From contig NZ_CP146016.1 in NCBI RefSeq assembly GCF_036967215.1, positions 1,516,501 to 1,580,500 on the forward strand: a stretch of 64,000 bases of DNA. The letters are read 5' to 3'. The translations under genes and the position numbers were made by a program. The stretch is from Sulfolobus tengchongensis (GTDB lineage: Archaea; Thermoproteota; Thermoprotei_A; Sulfolobales; Sulfolobaceae). Below are positions 37,657 to 47,243 of the stretch, one piece after another; position 1 is the stretch's first letter; each line of letters starts with the position of its first letter. Below the pieces are notes generated by a model that worked only from the letters and a program-made list of their open reading frames with translations, ran no database searches and was not told where the DNA came from.

Positions 37657-38117
37657 ACTCTAATACTTTAGCCTAGAAGTAATTAAAGTTGTATTAAATC
37701 TGGCTTATACTATTTAGATTTCATATTAAATTCATGTAATAATAATATTTTCCCCGAAAAATATTGACTAAGTAAGGGAAGTTACTCCTTTCAACATAGA
37801 TTACATCTCAAAACCCCCCTCTCGTATTTTTCCTTTTCTCATTGTAATTCGCTTAGTATCATTTCCTCTAAACCCCATTACGCAAAACATTTAGAGAAGA
37901 ATTATCATAAATAATGAATGACCAGACTATATTTAGGACAATAAATATCCTAATTAGAAAATCTCAAATTATCAATGACAAATCCAACATCTAGGACAAT
38001 CCCTTTATTTATTTTTAGGATGTGCTCCACAACCCTCTTTTAGCAGTTGAAAGCAGTTTCCATGAAAGTGTTAGATTTATATACTGCAGCCAAGATCTAC
38101 CTTTTTAGATCCCACCC
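37657..38117. other. gene-free region upstream of repeat C
   Basis: No ORF. TAGGA-CAATAAATA-TCCTA at 37932-37950 is a small hairpin, and TAGGACAAT recurs at 37992-38000. The block around 38036-38066 (CCCTCTTTTAGCAGTTGAAA, then GCAGTTTCCAT) has a relative at 32391-32408 and a weaker one near 59085-59100, and may be the other end of the same small element as repeat C. Confidence 0.4.
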
Positions 38118-38302
38118 TAGGATGTGGATGGTAAATTACCGAATAGTGGTGGGGTTAAAACAAGATGTGGGGTTTTCTCAGAGGGTGAGTGAGGTTATCT
38201 CTCTAATGAGATTGAAGAGGATGAGCGGAAAAATCCGTGACTTCGGTGAAATCCAAGGGCTGAGAGCTGAATACAAACAAAGAGATTCAATGAGACCCAA
38301 AC
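38118..38302 (+). repeat. structured repeat, copy C
   Basis: Plus-strand copy of the element also found at 35576-35764 (minus) and, shorter, at 11561-11682. The block order is as described for copy B. CTCTAATGAG at 38201-38210 is the stem that corresponds to CCCTAATGGG in copy B. TGACTTCGGTGAAATCCAAG near 38238-38257 is the shared hairpin. An open frame (38047-38316) crosses it but follows no protein pattern. Confidence 0.7.
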
Positions 38303-38317
38303 TTCTTATAGACTAGT

Positions 38318-39079
38318 TCACTTATTGGAAGATAGTTTAACATCTATTTTTATACCTGGTCTATCTTTACAAGAGTCTTCTGTCATACTAGTATTAGGAA
38401 TGGGTATTTTCTTCGTATACACTATTTTTAAGTTATTACAAATTAAAGACGTTTCCTTAAGATCCTTTGGTGCTAAAAATATTATAAATATTTTTCGTAC
38501 GCCATCTAAATATTCATTATTTAGTGCTCTAAACGTATAAATTATGCTGCGACCTACTGCGTTGGCTATTATAGCCCCTATTTTAGGTTCCCATTTATAT
38601 GTAAACTTTATTCCAGCATCAAGAAAAGGTATGAATTTAAGGTTATTTAAGTCTAAACCAACATTTATATCTGCGTTATAGTTCCTTGATTCCCATTGCG
38701 TTGTAGGGAAGCTATCTATTATCTGAATCTCATTATTATTATTAAATTCTAAATTAATATGGATTTCTTCAACACCTTTCAACTCATCATTTACGCTTTC
38801 AATACCTACTGCTATCTCTATCATGTAGAAATTATATTTGTCTTTCCACTGTTCTATTAGTGAGGTATTCATAAAAATATCTTGTTCATTTTTTGTAACC
38901 TCCTTTTCTTGTTTATTTTCTAAACAGTTTTTAGATGATTTTGTTAAATCGAATGCAAGAATATAGTCTGGAAAGAGAATATTTCCTAGCTGAGAAATTG
39001 ACTTATTCTCACTCTCTCCTTTTATCTCCTTTAATAATCTTTCCTCAATACTCTTAGATTGTCCAAAAGGAATTTTCAT
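38318..39079 (-). CDS. hypothetical protein (253 aa)
   Basis: A charged, soluble protein, Asn/Glu/Lys-rich, with a short N-terminal helix (SIEERLLKEIKGE) and long strand-like segments (YNFYMIEIAVGIES, EEIHINLEFNNNNEIQIIDS, KIFIIFLAPKDLKETSLICN). No transmembrane helix and no domain recognised. It ends 15 bases from repeat copy C. It might belong to accessory DNA; no partner is adjacent. Confidence 0.55.
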   Translation of the reverse strand: MKIPFGQSKSIEERLLKEIKGESENKSISQLGNILFPDYILAFDLTKSSKNCLENKQEKEVTKNEQDIFMNTSLIEQWKDKYNFYMIEIAVGIESVNDELKGVEEIHINLEFNNNNEIQIIDSFPTTQWESRNYNADINVGLDLNNLKFIPFLDAGIKFTYKWEPKIGAIIANAVGRSIIYTFRALNNEYLDGVRKIFIIFLAPKDLKETSLICNNLKIVYTKKIPIPNTSMTEDSCKDRPGIKIDVKLSSNK

Positions 39080-39525
39080 TTTCTTACCTCATAATATTGA
39101 TCATTAAATGAAGATTTAAGATATTAGAGTATTTATCGTATCTTTTACAATTTAATTTAATGGGAATCTTTTTCATAAGTAAAAAGTTGTTAAACGTGTA
39201 TAAAAATATGTATGAAAGTTAACAACACACTATAATAAAAATAAATAAGTGATCTTACATCGAGATCATACTGTTTAATAAGGATATTACATGCGCTTAA
39301 AGACCTTAATGTGAAGTAATATTTGATTCACGCTACAAAACACTAACTCCAACGATAACATGAGATTAGCTTTTTAAAATATTGTCTGTATACTTCCTGC
39401 TTTATGGATTATTTACAAGCTGTCTAGCGTTCTTATTAGTATAGCTTTCAGTAATAAATCTCATTAGGAGAGTACGTTAGGAGTAACTGAATTTTAAGAA
39501 ACCTATAAAGTACGTTTGTCAGAAA
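39080..39525. other. intergenic region
   Basis: No ORF or RNA-like block. AT-rich throughout; the terminal ATAAGTAAAAAGTT before 39190 is typical spacer. Nothing recognised. Confidence 0.35.
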
Positions 39526-40335
39526 TCAAATCTTCAAGATCCTTTTAGCGTTATCCCTCATTATCTTCTCGTCCTTTATGACACTATATACTTGAAAAGC
39601 ATATTCTGCCAAATCTTGTCCTTTAAAAGCAGGAAAGTCGCTTCCGTAAATTACCTTATCTGAAATTTCATTTAATCTAGGTAATACTTTCAATATATTC
39701 TTAGGGGGTATTGAGGAAATCTCTAGAAAAATATTCCTAGTAAATCTAGCCATATGAAATGCTGTATCGTACCATAATGGTCTCCCTGCATGGGCTAAAA
39801 TTAACCTAATCTTAGGGAAATCCTTAGCTACATCGTCTACGTAAATTGGATCAGCATATTTATTTCTACTTCCTACACCTATACTGGTTCCAGTATGAAT
39901 TAAAATCGGTAAGTCATGATCTTCAGCGAATTCATAAATATATAATAGCTCTTTTAGTCCTCCTTCTTCTTCTCTGTAAGCATTTGGTTTAAATGCGTGA
40001 TGTACTGGATGCAGTTTAATACCAATAATCCCTAGGGAATACTGTTTATCTAATTCCTCCTTCACATTACACTTTAGGGGATTCACTTCTCCCCATTGAA
40101 GATAGAGATCCGGATTTCTTTTTCTTTCCTCATTATCAATGTAAAATCCGTCATAGCATTCATCAGTATAGCAAGGATGTGAGGGAACTAAAAGTATCTT
40201 CTCAATCTCCACATTATCATTCTTTAAGCTCATTTTCGTTCCTTCTACATTTTCCAAGAACTCCTTGCAGTGTTCTGGAATTTTTCTTGCAAATATATGA
40301 TAGTGAACATGCGCATCAATAACTTTTATCATCAA
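39526..40335 (-). CDS. amidohydrolase family 2 (paralogue)
   Basis: 269 residues with the same motif order as the gene at 27592: DAHVHYH, GIKLHPVHHAF, ILIHTGTSIGVGSR, LILAHAGRP and VIYGSDFPAF. The middle has an extra Cys-containing segment (PSHPCYTDECYDGF). Decarboxylase or hydrolase activity on small molecules is typical; the substrate is unknown. Sequence divergence from the first copy suggests different substrates. Confidence 0.85.
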   Translation of the reverse strand: MMIKVIDAHVHYHIFARKIPEHCKEFLENVEGTKMSLKNDNVEIEKILLVPSHPCYTDECYDGFYIDNEERKRNPDLYLQWGEVNPLKCNVKEELDKQYSLGIIGIKLHPVHHAFKPNAYREEEGGLKELLYIYEFAEDHDLPILIHTGTSIGVGSRNKYADPIYVDDVAKDFPKIRLILAHAGRPLWYDTAFHMARFTRNIFLEISSIPPKNILKVLPRLNEISDKVIYGSDFPAFKGQDLAEYAFQVYSVIKDEKIMRDNAKRILKI

Positions 40336-40847
40336 ATATGATGTTAAGTAATGCCTTTTATTTATTCATTAATTAATGTTACTAAACACAATTCTCTTTA
40401 TTTATCTAAACTAGATTAATAGCATCATAGGGGATATTGAGATAAAAAGTCATCATAGATATGTTCTCAGAGTTTACTAGTGGATGAGTACTTGGTTAAC
40501 TTGCAGTTTCCATCATTTTTATTGGCTTGAAATACATTCCTTGAAGACGTAAAAGCTGCAATTAGAGATTATGCTTTCCTTAGCGAAATATTTAGACTAA
40601 TCTCAAATAAGCTAGGGATAAAGGAAAACGATTACTAATAAATCTCATATTAAGGGTTTAAGAGTTGTAAATTAAGTTTAAGCTTGTCAAAAACTTAATG
40701 TTTATGCTATTTTTATTTATTGTATATATGCCCTGATAGAAATGGTTTTATGTATTTTTAGTAAAAAATTTGTTATGTCTTTATTATTAGAAGTGAGAGT
40801 TTTGAAGTCCAGATGAGTTTTGAGAGCTACAAAATGTTGCTTAGGCT
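40336..40847. other. intergenic region with a decayed gene end
   Basis: Most of the stretch is AT-rich and featureless. Bases 40531-40638 (plus) read as a protein-like C-terminus ending in TAA: LEDVKAAIRDYAFLSEIFRL then ISNKLGIKENDY. It has no start codon, since an in-frame stop sits directly upstream at 40528, so it is a remnant of a lost gene. Confidence 0.45.
40531..40638 (+). pseudogene. C-terminal remnant of an unidentified gene
   Basis: Open frame of 35 codons preceded immediately by an in-frame TGA (40528-40530) and closed by TAA. The translation (EDVKAAIRDYAFLSEIFRLI...) has amphipathic helical character and normal codon use, unlike random antisense. No family recognised, and no upstream part seen in any frame. 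Confidence 0.4.
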
Positions 40848-41759
40848 TTAGACAAGAAAACATTTAACTTTTCTATTTCCTATATCCTGTAAAGGAGGCT
40901 CTTCTCTTTTACATTTATCAATTCTAAGAGGGCATCTGGAATAAAAGGGGCATACGCCATCTTCCTCTATCTCCTTAATTTTTAATGAAAATTCTCCCAA
41001 TAATTTGGGTACTGCAGCTATGAGAGCTTGCGTATATGGATGTCTAGGATTTTTTATGATGTCTTTAGCCTCTCCTTCTTCAACAATTTCGCCTTTATAC
41101 ATAACGATTACTTTATCAGCAATTATAGGAACAATACTAAAATCATGCGTTATTGTTATTAAACTCATCTTATATTTTAAAGCTATATCCAACATTGTCT
41201 TTATAACTTCGGCTTTAAGCGACGCATCTATCATAGTGGTAGGTTCATCAGCTATAAGTACCTTGGGTTTATAGACAATTGCTCTAGCTATAGCTACCCT
41301 CTGTCTTTGTCCCCCAGATAACTGAGTAGGATATTTTAGTAAGAATTGATCTGGAGGAGAGAGTCCTACATCATTTAACGAAGTATATACTGCTTCCCTA
41401 AGTATATCATCAGGCACTTTTCTAATTCTTAAAGGAAAGGCTACAATATCAAATACTGTTTTAGTGGGATTTAGAGAATCATAAGGGTCTTGGAAAATCA
41501 TCGAAAAGTTCCTCCTTGACTCTAGATCAATTTCTTTTTTAGGATTTATAATTACTTTACCATCAAGTAGAACTTCCCCACTATCCGGTTTTTCTAGTCC
41601 TACCAAAATTTTCCCTAATGTAGTTTTACCTGAGCCTGATTCCCCTACTATAGCTAATTTTTCACCTTCTTTTAATCTGAAGCTTACATTTTTTAATGCA
41701 GTTATTGTTTTATTCCTCGATTTAAATACCTTAGTTAAAGATTTAACTTCTAACTCCAT
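40848..41759 (-). CDS. peptide/oligosaccharide ABC transporter ATPase (OppF/DppF-like)
   Basis: 303 residues. Walker A is GESGSGKTTLGKILVG, the ABC signature is YPTQLSGGQRQRVAIARAI, and Walker B is VLIADEPTTMID. The C-terminal oligopeptide-type extension has a Cys cluster (CPFYSRCPLRIDKCKREEP) that forms an iron-sulfur-like or zinc site in many OppD/OppF proteins. Last gene of the five-gene operon; start overlaps the end of the preceding ATPase by ten bases. It pairs with that ATPase to drive the two permeases. Confidence 0.93.
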   Translation of the reverse strand: MELEVKSLTKVFKSRNKTITALKNVSFRLKEGEKLAIVGESGSGKTTLGKILVGLEKPDSGEVLLDGKVIINPKKEIDLESRRNFSMIFQDPYDSLNPTKTVFDIVAFPLRIRKVPDDILREAVYTSLNDVGLSPPDQFLLKYPTQLSGGQRQRVAIARAIVYKPKVLIADEPTTMIDASLKAEVIKTMLDIALKYKMSLITITHDFSIVPIIADKVIVMYKGEIVEEGEAKDIIKNPRHPYTQALIAAVPKLLGEFSLKIKEIEEDGVCPFYSRCPLRIDKCKREEPPLQDIGNRKVKCFLV

Positions 41760-42724
41760 GCTTTATCATCCACGTTTATACATCTTATTTTTCTGTTTCT
41801 GAGATCTATCCTTTTTGGTAAATGTCCAGAGCATTTTTCTGTTGCTTCAGGACACTTTGAAAAAAATGGACATCCATTGATCTTTTGATCTTCAAATTCC
41901 AACACTTTATTATTCCTTTTTTTGTCTAAAATTAATCTTCCTTCTTCAAGTTCAGTAAGCGACCTTAGAAGATGTTTTGTATATGGATGTAGGGGCGATG
42001 TTATTATCTCCTTAAGAGAGCCTTGTTCCATATCAGATCCTCCATACATTATCACAATTTTGTTACAAAGTGTAGATGCAAGGCTGATATCATGAGTTAT
42101 AAAAATGAGACTTAGACCCTTTTCTTTTATTATCTTCCTTAAAAGCAGTAGGATTTCTGCCTGCGTTATCACATCTAGAGCAGTAGTAGGTTCGTCAGCT
42201 ATGAGAAGCTCAGGATCTAAAAGAAGAGAAGCAGCTATGACTACTCTTTGTTTCATTCCACCAGAAAGTTCATGAGGATAGAGTTTAAATGTGGAAGGAT
42301 CAAGATTCACCATTTTAAGAACTTCATACACTTTTGTTATTGCATCTTCTTTATTAGAATTTTTGTTATGGTATTTATAGAGCTCCACTAGCTGATCACC
42401 AATTTTCTTGACAGGATCTAACGCATTTTGTGAAGCCTGAAATACCATTGCGATCCTCTTCCATCTAATGCTCCCCCACTCATCTTTACTTAATTTCACT
42501 AAATCTACTCCATTAAAGAGAATACTCCCTGATTTCACTATTGCATTTCTAGGAAGAAGTCCCATGATAGCCATAGCTGCTGTAGTTTTACCAGATCCAG
42601 ATTCACCGACTATTGCTAACGAATCACCCTTCTCCACTTGAAATGACAAATTCCTAACTACATCATAATATTTTGAACCGAGTTTGAAAGACACTGTTAA
42701 GTCTTTAACTTCTAGTAGAGCCAT
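41750..42724 (-). CDS. peptide/oligosaccharide ABC transporter ATPase (OppD/DppD-like)
   Basis: 324 residues: Walker A GESGSGKTTAAMAIMG, signature YPHELSGGMKQRVVIAASLLL, Walker B LLIADEPTTALD and a C-terminal CPFFSKCPEATEKCSGH cluster. It is the second ATPase of the operon; its start shares one base with the stop of the DppC-type permease gene. The ATPases form a heterodimer in this family. Confidence 0.93.
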   Translation of the reverse strand: MALLEVKDLTVSFKLGSKYYDVVRNLSFQVEKGDSLAIVGESGSGKTTAAMAIMGLLPRNAIVKSGSILFNGVDLVKLSKDEWGSIRWKRIAMVFQASQNALDPVKKIGDQLVELYKYHNKNSNKEDAITKVYEVLKMVNLDPSTFKLYPHELSGGMKQRVVIAASLLLDPELLIADEPTTALDVITQAEILLLLRKIIKEKGLSLIFITHDISLASTLCNKIVIMYGGSDMEQGSLKEIITSPLHPYTKHLLRSLTELEEGRLILDKKRNNKVLEFEDQKINGCPFFSKCPEATEKCSGHLPKRIDLRNRKIRCINVDDKAWS

Positions 42725-43575
42725 TAGGACACCTCTAATCCTAAAACTTCCTCTAGTCTAAGAAAGAGTAGGGAAAAAGCGAATGCGACCATGAATATAC
42801 CTATTCCTGGTGGTAATACCCACCACCATTCTCCGCTTGCGATAGCTCCAGATTGTAATGCGTAATAAAGCATGTTTCCCCAATTAGGTTGTGTGGGGAC
42901 TCCTAGTCCTAAGAACGATAAAGCAGCCTGAAATAGGATAGCGAATATTATAACAAGAATGCTATTAGATATAATTAGGTTTATTACATTTGGGAGAATC
43001 TCATTAAACATAATTCCAGTATCAGATGCGCCAATTACCTTTGCACTGAGTATAAACCCTCTTTCTTTTAAACTCATTACTTGAGATGCTACAACTCTTG
43101 CAGGAAAAGGCCAAGATATTAAAGTTAGAACAAGTACTTGATTTAATAAACTAGGACCCAGATATACACCTAGTAAAATAATCAAGGGTAATGCTGGGAT
43201 TAACAAGAATATGTCGGTTATAAGAGTTAAGAATTTTCCTGAATATTTAGCTGCATAATAACCTGCAGGTATGCCTATTACTATTACTAAGATAGAGGTT
43301 AATATACCAGTCAATATACCTACCTCTATTGGTATTAATCCCCCTGTTAAAAACTGGCTTAACACATCTTGACCTAAACTCGTCGTTCCAAATGGATGAA
43401 GAGATGATGGTGGCTGATTAGGTGCACCTACTCCCACAGCTTCTGGAGGATATTTTGTTATTAATGGTCTTAAAAAGGGAAACAACGAGAAACATACTAT
43501 TATACCTAAACCTACTGCACCTTTAACACTATTTAAAACATTAATGATTAATTGTGAATATTTAGTTAATTGCAT
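42724..43575 (-). CDS. peptide/oligosaccharide ABC transporter permease (DppC-like)
   Basis: About 284 residues with five or six helices and the binding-protein-dependent permease loop (VVASQVMSLKERGFILSAKVIGASDTGIMFNEILPNV, an EAA-type motif). A longer frame to 43671 exists, but it would overlap the DppB gene by 91 bases and adds a non-hydrophobic N-terminus. The ATG at 43575 has the ribosome-binding sequence AAGGTGA seven bases upstream, just after the dppB stop, so it is chosen here. Confidence 0.9.
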   Translation of the reverse strand: MQLTKYSQLIINVLNSVKGAVGLGIIVCFSLFPFLRPLITKYPPEAVGVGAPNQPPSSLHPFGTTSLGQDVLSQFLTGGLIPIEVGILTGILTSILVIVIGIPAGYYAAKYSGKFLTLITDIFLLIPALPLIILLGVYLGPSLLNQVLVLTLISWPFPARVVASQVMSLKERGFILSAKVIGASDTGIMFNEILPNVINLIISNSILVIIFAILFQAALSFLGLGVPTQPNWGNMLYYALQSGAIASGEWWWVLPPGIGIFMVAFAFSLLFLRLEEVLGLEVS

Positions 43576-43580
43576 ACTTT

Positions 43581-44555
43581 TCACCTTCGTACTCTGGGAT
43601 CTAAAAACGAGTAAAGTATATCGACTACAAGTAAGGCAACTAATGTAGTTAGTGTTAACACGAAGAAACAACCTTGTATTGTAGGATAATCTCTAGCTAA
43701 TACCGCTTGATATAAGAGTAGACCCATACCGGGATATGTAAATACGGATTCTACTAGAACAGCACCGCTTACTATATATCCCATTTGTATACCTAAGTTA
43801 GTTATCATTGGTAAAGACGCATTTTTCATCACATGACCATAAAGTATTCTTCTATCATCATATCCGAAGGCCCTCAAGGTTATTACGTAGTCTTCCCTTA
43901 AAGTATTAATAGCAGAGGCTCTCATAATTAATAAGTTACCTCCCGTGAGATAAGCCATTAAAGTGACGATAGGAAGGAATGAATGTGAAAATAAGCTAGA
44001 TATAAAAGTCAAAAGGCCTATTTTAGTTACCGCAAAAGAACTTGAGAAATAGCCACTAGTAGGGAAAACCTTAATGATCACACCAAAGCTTATGAGAAGA
44101 ATCAGTCCTAACCAAAATGTGGGAATAGATCTTAATGCCATCGATAAGAATATTGCAATATTGTCTACTTTCCCCCTTTTCCACGCCGAGATTAACCCTA
44201 AAACCATTCCTAAGAGAGCGGAAATTATAGTTGCTGTTCCGGTCAGAAATAATGTCCAAGGCAGTCTCTGTTCTATTAATGTAGATACTGGCTCCGGGTA
44301 ATAAAGAAAAGAGATACCAAAGTTTCCAGTAAATACACCCTTTAAGTAAAGGATAAATTGAACATAAAGCGGTTTTGTTAAACCAAATTGCTCTAAAATT
44401 TGCCTCTGTGCTTGCGGTGTCATTAGTGGATTCACAAACCTAGAGACCGGATTACCTGGCATTAGTCTAGGTATAAGGAAGTTTAAAACTAAAAGAATAA
44501 TAAACGCATAGAAGAAAAAAATAAATCTCTGAATAAGGTATTTTTTCCATGCCAT
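43581..44555 (-). CDS. peptide/oligosaccharide ABC transporter permease (DppB-like)
   Basis: 324 residues, six helices. The N-terminal KKYLIQRFIFFFYAFIILLV and the PGNPVSRFVNPLMTPQ motif are typical of DppB/OppB. The cytosolic EAA loop around residues 215-245 includes YVITLRAFGYDDRRILYGHVMKNA. It forms the channel with the DppC-like subunit. Lies five bases downstream of the binding-protein gene. Confidence 0.92.
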   Translation of the reverse strand: MAWKKYLIQRFIFFFYAFIILLVLNFLIPRLMPGNPVSRFVNPLMTPQAQRQILEQFGLTKPLYVQFILYLKGVFTGNFGISFLYYPEPVSTLIEQRLPWTLFLTGTATIISALLGMVLGLISAWKRGKVDNIAIFLSMALRSIPTFWLGLILLISFGVIIKVFPTSGYFSSSFAVTKIGLLTFISSLFSHSFLPIVTLMAYLTGGNLLIMRASAINTLREDYVITLRAFGYDDRRILYGHVMKNASLPMITNLGIQMGYIVSGAVLVESVFTYPGMGLLLYQAVLARDYPTIQGCFFVLTLTTLVALLVVDILYSFLDPRVRR

Positions 44556-44560
44556 AAATA

Positions 44561-46222
44561 TTACCCAGATGGTGTTATACTTAAGAAGTTAGTATAATAC
44601 CATAGGCCATATCTAGGTACTGCACTCCAATTCGTATAGCCTTGTACTGCCCATATATCTTGCCCGTAGGACAGCATTATCCATGGTACTTGCTGAGAAA
44701 TAAAGTATTGTATCTGATCCACGTAGTATTTCTCTATAGACAGGGAAGGCGAGTATATTGCCTTAAGTATAAGATTATCCACGGTTGAGTTTTTGAAAAC
44801 CGCAAAGTTAAGACCATTAGGTCCGGTTTCATTGGAATCAAAAGAAGGTTCTAGAAATAACATTGGATCAAAATATAATCTCCATGAACCAAGTGTCATT
44901 TGATAATTATGAGTACCTATTACTGTATTTTCCCAAGTTGTAGGATCAACTGATTCTACATTAACTGGTATTCCTATTTGTCCTAATTCTTGTTTAATTA
45001 TCGTAGCCATCTCTATCCATGGTGCTTGATTAGGTATTAGTAAGGTAAAAGTAAGTTGCTGTCCTTGTGTGTCAACCCATTTACCAGTAGAATTGGAGAA
45101 ACCTGCTTCTTTCAAAAGCTGTACGGCCAAAGAAGGATCATATGTGTAATTTATTACATTTGGATTGTACCAATATGAGAGAGAAGGAGATATAACAGAA
45201 TTTGCTATATATCCTTGTCCTAAGAAAGCTAATTCCAATATAGCGGTTTTGTTGATTGCATATGCTATAGCTTGCCTTACTAAAGTATTATTAAATGGAA
45301 ATACTTGAGTATTCATAGAAATATAATATATCATTGTACTCGGAGTGTTTACTATATGTATGGATTGATAAGAGGATAAAGGTGTTAGATCAGTCCCTGG
45401 GGGAAGTTCTAATAAATTTAAGCTTCCTGATTCTAAAGCTGCTAAAGCAGAATCCACTGAGCTAAATATCTTTATGATTAAGTACTTAAAGTGAGGTTCT
45501 CCCATAAAGTAGTGCGGATTAGCTTTTAGAACTATATCTACACCTGGTGTTCTAGAAACAAATATGAATGGTCCATCTCCTGTTAAGTTAGTCTCATTAT
45601 ATGGATTCGTTATATGCTCCCAGATATGTTCCGGTATTATCATACCTAAGTCAGCTAAATCCAATAAGAATCCTGCATCTGGATGTGCTAATGTAACTTG
45701 AACAGTATAATTATTTATTATAGTAACGTTCTTTATAAGATCAGCTAGTACTGCATAGTAAGGAAAGTGATATCTCTCCCAATAATTAAACGTAAAGGCA
45801 ACGTCATTTGCAGTCAGAGGAACACCATCTTGCCAAGTTATATTATGATATAGATAAAAGGTATAGATGGTTCCATTCCCTGATATGGTCCATCTCTCAG
45901 CTATACCAGGTGCTGGTAGTCCAGATGAATTTACTTCAACTAGCGTATTAAAAATTAACTGTAATACATCTAGGTCTGATATAGTAAACCAGTTAACAGG
46001 ACTTAATGAGGTTACGTCTTCAAAAAAACCAGCTACAAGGGTAGCATTGCTAGAAGGAACAGTAGTTGGTGTGATACTAGTCGGCGTTGTAGTGGACGAC
46101 TGGTAAGTTGTAGGTTTTTGGGACATCATATTTAATAATACGGCCGCAATTGCTGCTATTATTACTATCGCAATTACTATTCCTATAAGCATGGTTCTAC
46201 CTATCCCTTTTTTAATACTCAC
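44561..46222 (-). CDS. ABC transporter solute-binding protein, Opp/Dpp family 5
   Basis: 553 residues. N-terminal leader MSIKKGIGRTMLIGIVIAIV with a hydrophobic helix, class III (pilin-like) in appearance, then a Ser/Thr/Pro-rich linker (residues 35-58) that would be glycosylated. The mature part has the family-5 pattern (LVEVNSSGLPAPGIAERWTI, YHNITWQDGVPLTANDVAFT). It captures peptides or oligosaccharides outside the cell for the two permeases. GTG start at 46222; first gene of the operon. Confidence 0.93.
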   Translation of the reverse strand: MSIKKGIGRTMLIGIVIAIVIIAAIAAVLLNMMSQKPTTYQSSTTTPTSITPTTVPSSNATLVAGFFEDVTSLSPVNWFTISDLDVLQLIFNTLVEVNSSGLPAPGIAERWTISGNGTIYTFYLYHNITWQDGVPLTANDVAFTFNYWERYHFPYYAVLADLIKNVTIINNYTVQVTLAHPDAGFLLDLADLGMIIPEHIWEHITNPYNETNLTGDGPFIFVSRTPGVDIVLKANPHYFMGEPHFKYLIIKIFSSVDSALAALESGSLNLLELPPGTDLTPLSSYQSIHIVNTPSTMIYYISMNTQVFPFNNTLVRQAIAYAINKTAILELAFLGQGYIANSVISPSLSYWYNPNVINYTYDPSLAVQLLKEAGFSNSTGKWVDTQGQQLTFTLLIPNQAPWIEMATIIKQELGQIGIPVNVESVDPTTWENTVIGTHNYQMTLGSWRLYFDPMLFLEPSFDSNETGPNGLNFAVFKNSTVDNLILKAIYSPSLSIEKYYVDQIQYFISQQVPWIMLSYGQDIWAVQGYTNWSAVPRYGLWYYTNFLSITPSG

Positions 46223-46539
46223 GAATGTCGCCTAACTTGCATTGTTCTGAAAATAAAATTTAAGTTTTTCGTTTTAATCTGCTAAGAAATAAGCGTAATT
46301 TATAATGATCTATATTTAAAACTAATCAAATCTAATCATAAATAGATCTGAAAGATATTAAAAATATTTTATTATTAATATGCTGGATGTTTAAGGCCCT
46401 ACTATGAATTGTAATAATTGAAAAACAGTAAAAAATAATGAGAAAATTTATCGTTTTCAAGTAATATAATTGAGGGTGTGAATATGAGGTAATACTATGA
46501 AGATCAAGTTAAAACCAACTTTCTGTTCACACCCAAAAT
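46223..46539. other. operon promoter region and start of IS debris
   Basis: The first 150 bases upstream of the binding-protein gene are AT-rich and hold its promoter. From about 46470 the sequence carries GGTGTGAA (46474-46481) and its inverse TTCACACC near 46527, which may be remnants of a terminal inverted repeat of the decayed element downstream. No ORF. Confidence 0.35.
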
Positions 46540-47152
46540 GAAAACTGATTGTTAAACAAAACTCCAGAAGAAATCGAGAGATTCGCTCTTGAAGAAGACA
46601 AGAAAATAAGCCCAGAAAGAGGAAAACAGTAAAGAGAAAAGGTTATCAAAACTACAAGTTCTTAAAGAACTTCTCGATAATGCAAGAGGGGAGAAGAATT
46701 GATACAAAGTAAAGTTCATTACAGTTAAACTACAAATACTGTAATAACGAGAAAGCGAGAATAAAAACATAGATTGAGGAGGAACTACTGAGAGAAGAGA
46801 AAGGAAAGTCTTACTACCTTGTTACTAAAAATCAAAAATCTCTACTCTATCTTGCCGGGTAAACTCTGGATACCAGAGACACAAGAAAAACATGATTACA
46901 AGTACTTGATACTTGATAGTAAATATGTGAATTTGAAAGGGAGGAAGGCTGTTCTTTTGGTTGCTATTGTGTTGATGATCATGGTAATTGAGGTTGTTAT
47001 TGATGCTATTCTAGCTGATTCTGAGAGTACTAATGCTTATTGGTCTCTCTTAGTTAGGCTGTGTAAGAAGTTCGACCTTAAATTTGTTATTGATCTAAAT
47101 AGGAGTATTGATTGTGCTGTTTTTGGGAGTAACTTACGAGTGATTAGGTAAC
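46540..47152 (+). pseudogene. decayed IS256-like (Mutator) transposase
   Basis: The reading frame shifts several times. Readable pieces include TPEEIERFALEEDKKISPER near the start, then LDSKYVNLKGRKAVLLVAI, and after a small deletion VVIDAILADSESTNAYWSLL, LVRLCKKFDLKFVIDLNRSI. The pattern 'D-x-Y-v-x-x-x-x-x-k-a-v-l-v-A-i-G-v-d-x-x-G-x-r-E-v-l-d' followed by 'E-s-x-x-f-W' is the IS256 transposase core. Stop codons and frameshifts make it inactive. Confidence 0.75.
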
Positions 47153-47243
47153 TTTGTCTTGCATTCTTTACCAAGATAAGAGATAGTATCTACTTTTCCT
47201 TTAAATCAAAACGTTTATTTATTGGTTGATTGAGCATCTATAT

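Noticed and set aside
38190-38280. C/D box sRNA in the repeat copies
   Set aside because: C- and D-box-like pieces occur in copy C but are not kept in copies A and B.
38047-38316. Plus-strand ORF of 89 codons across repeat copy C
   Set aside because: The copies at 11.6 and 35.6 kb do not keep the frame, and the translation has no domain; the conserved signal is RNA-like.
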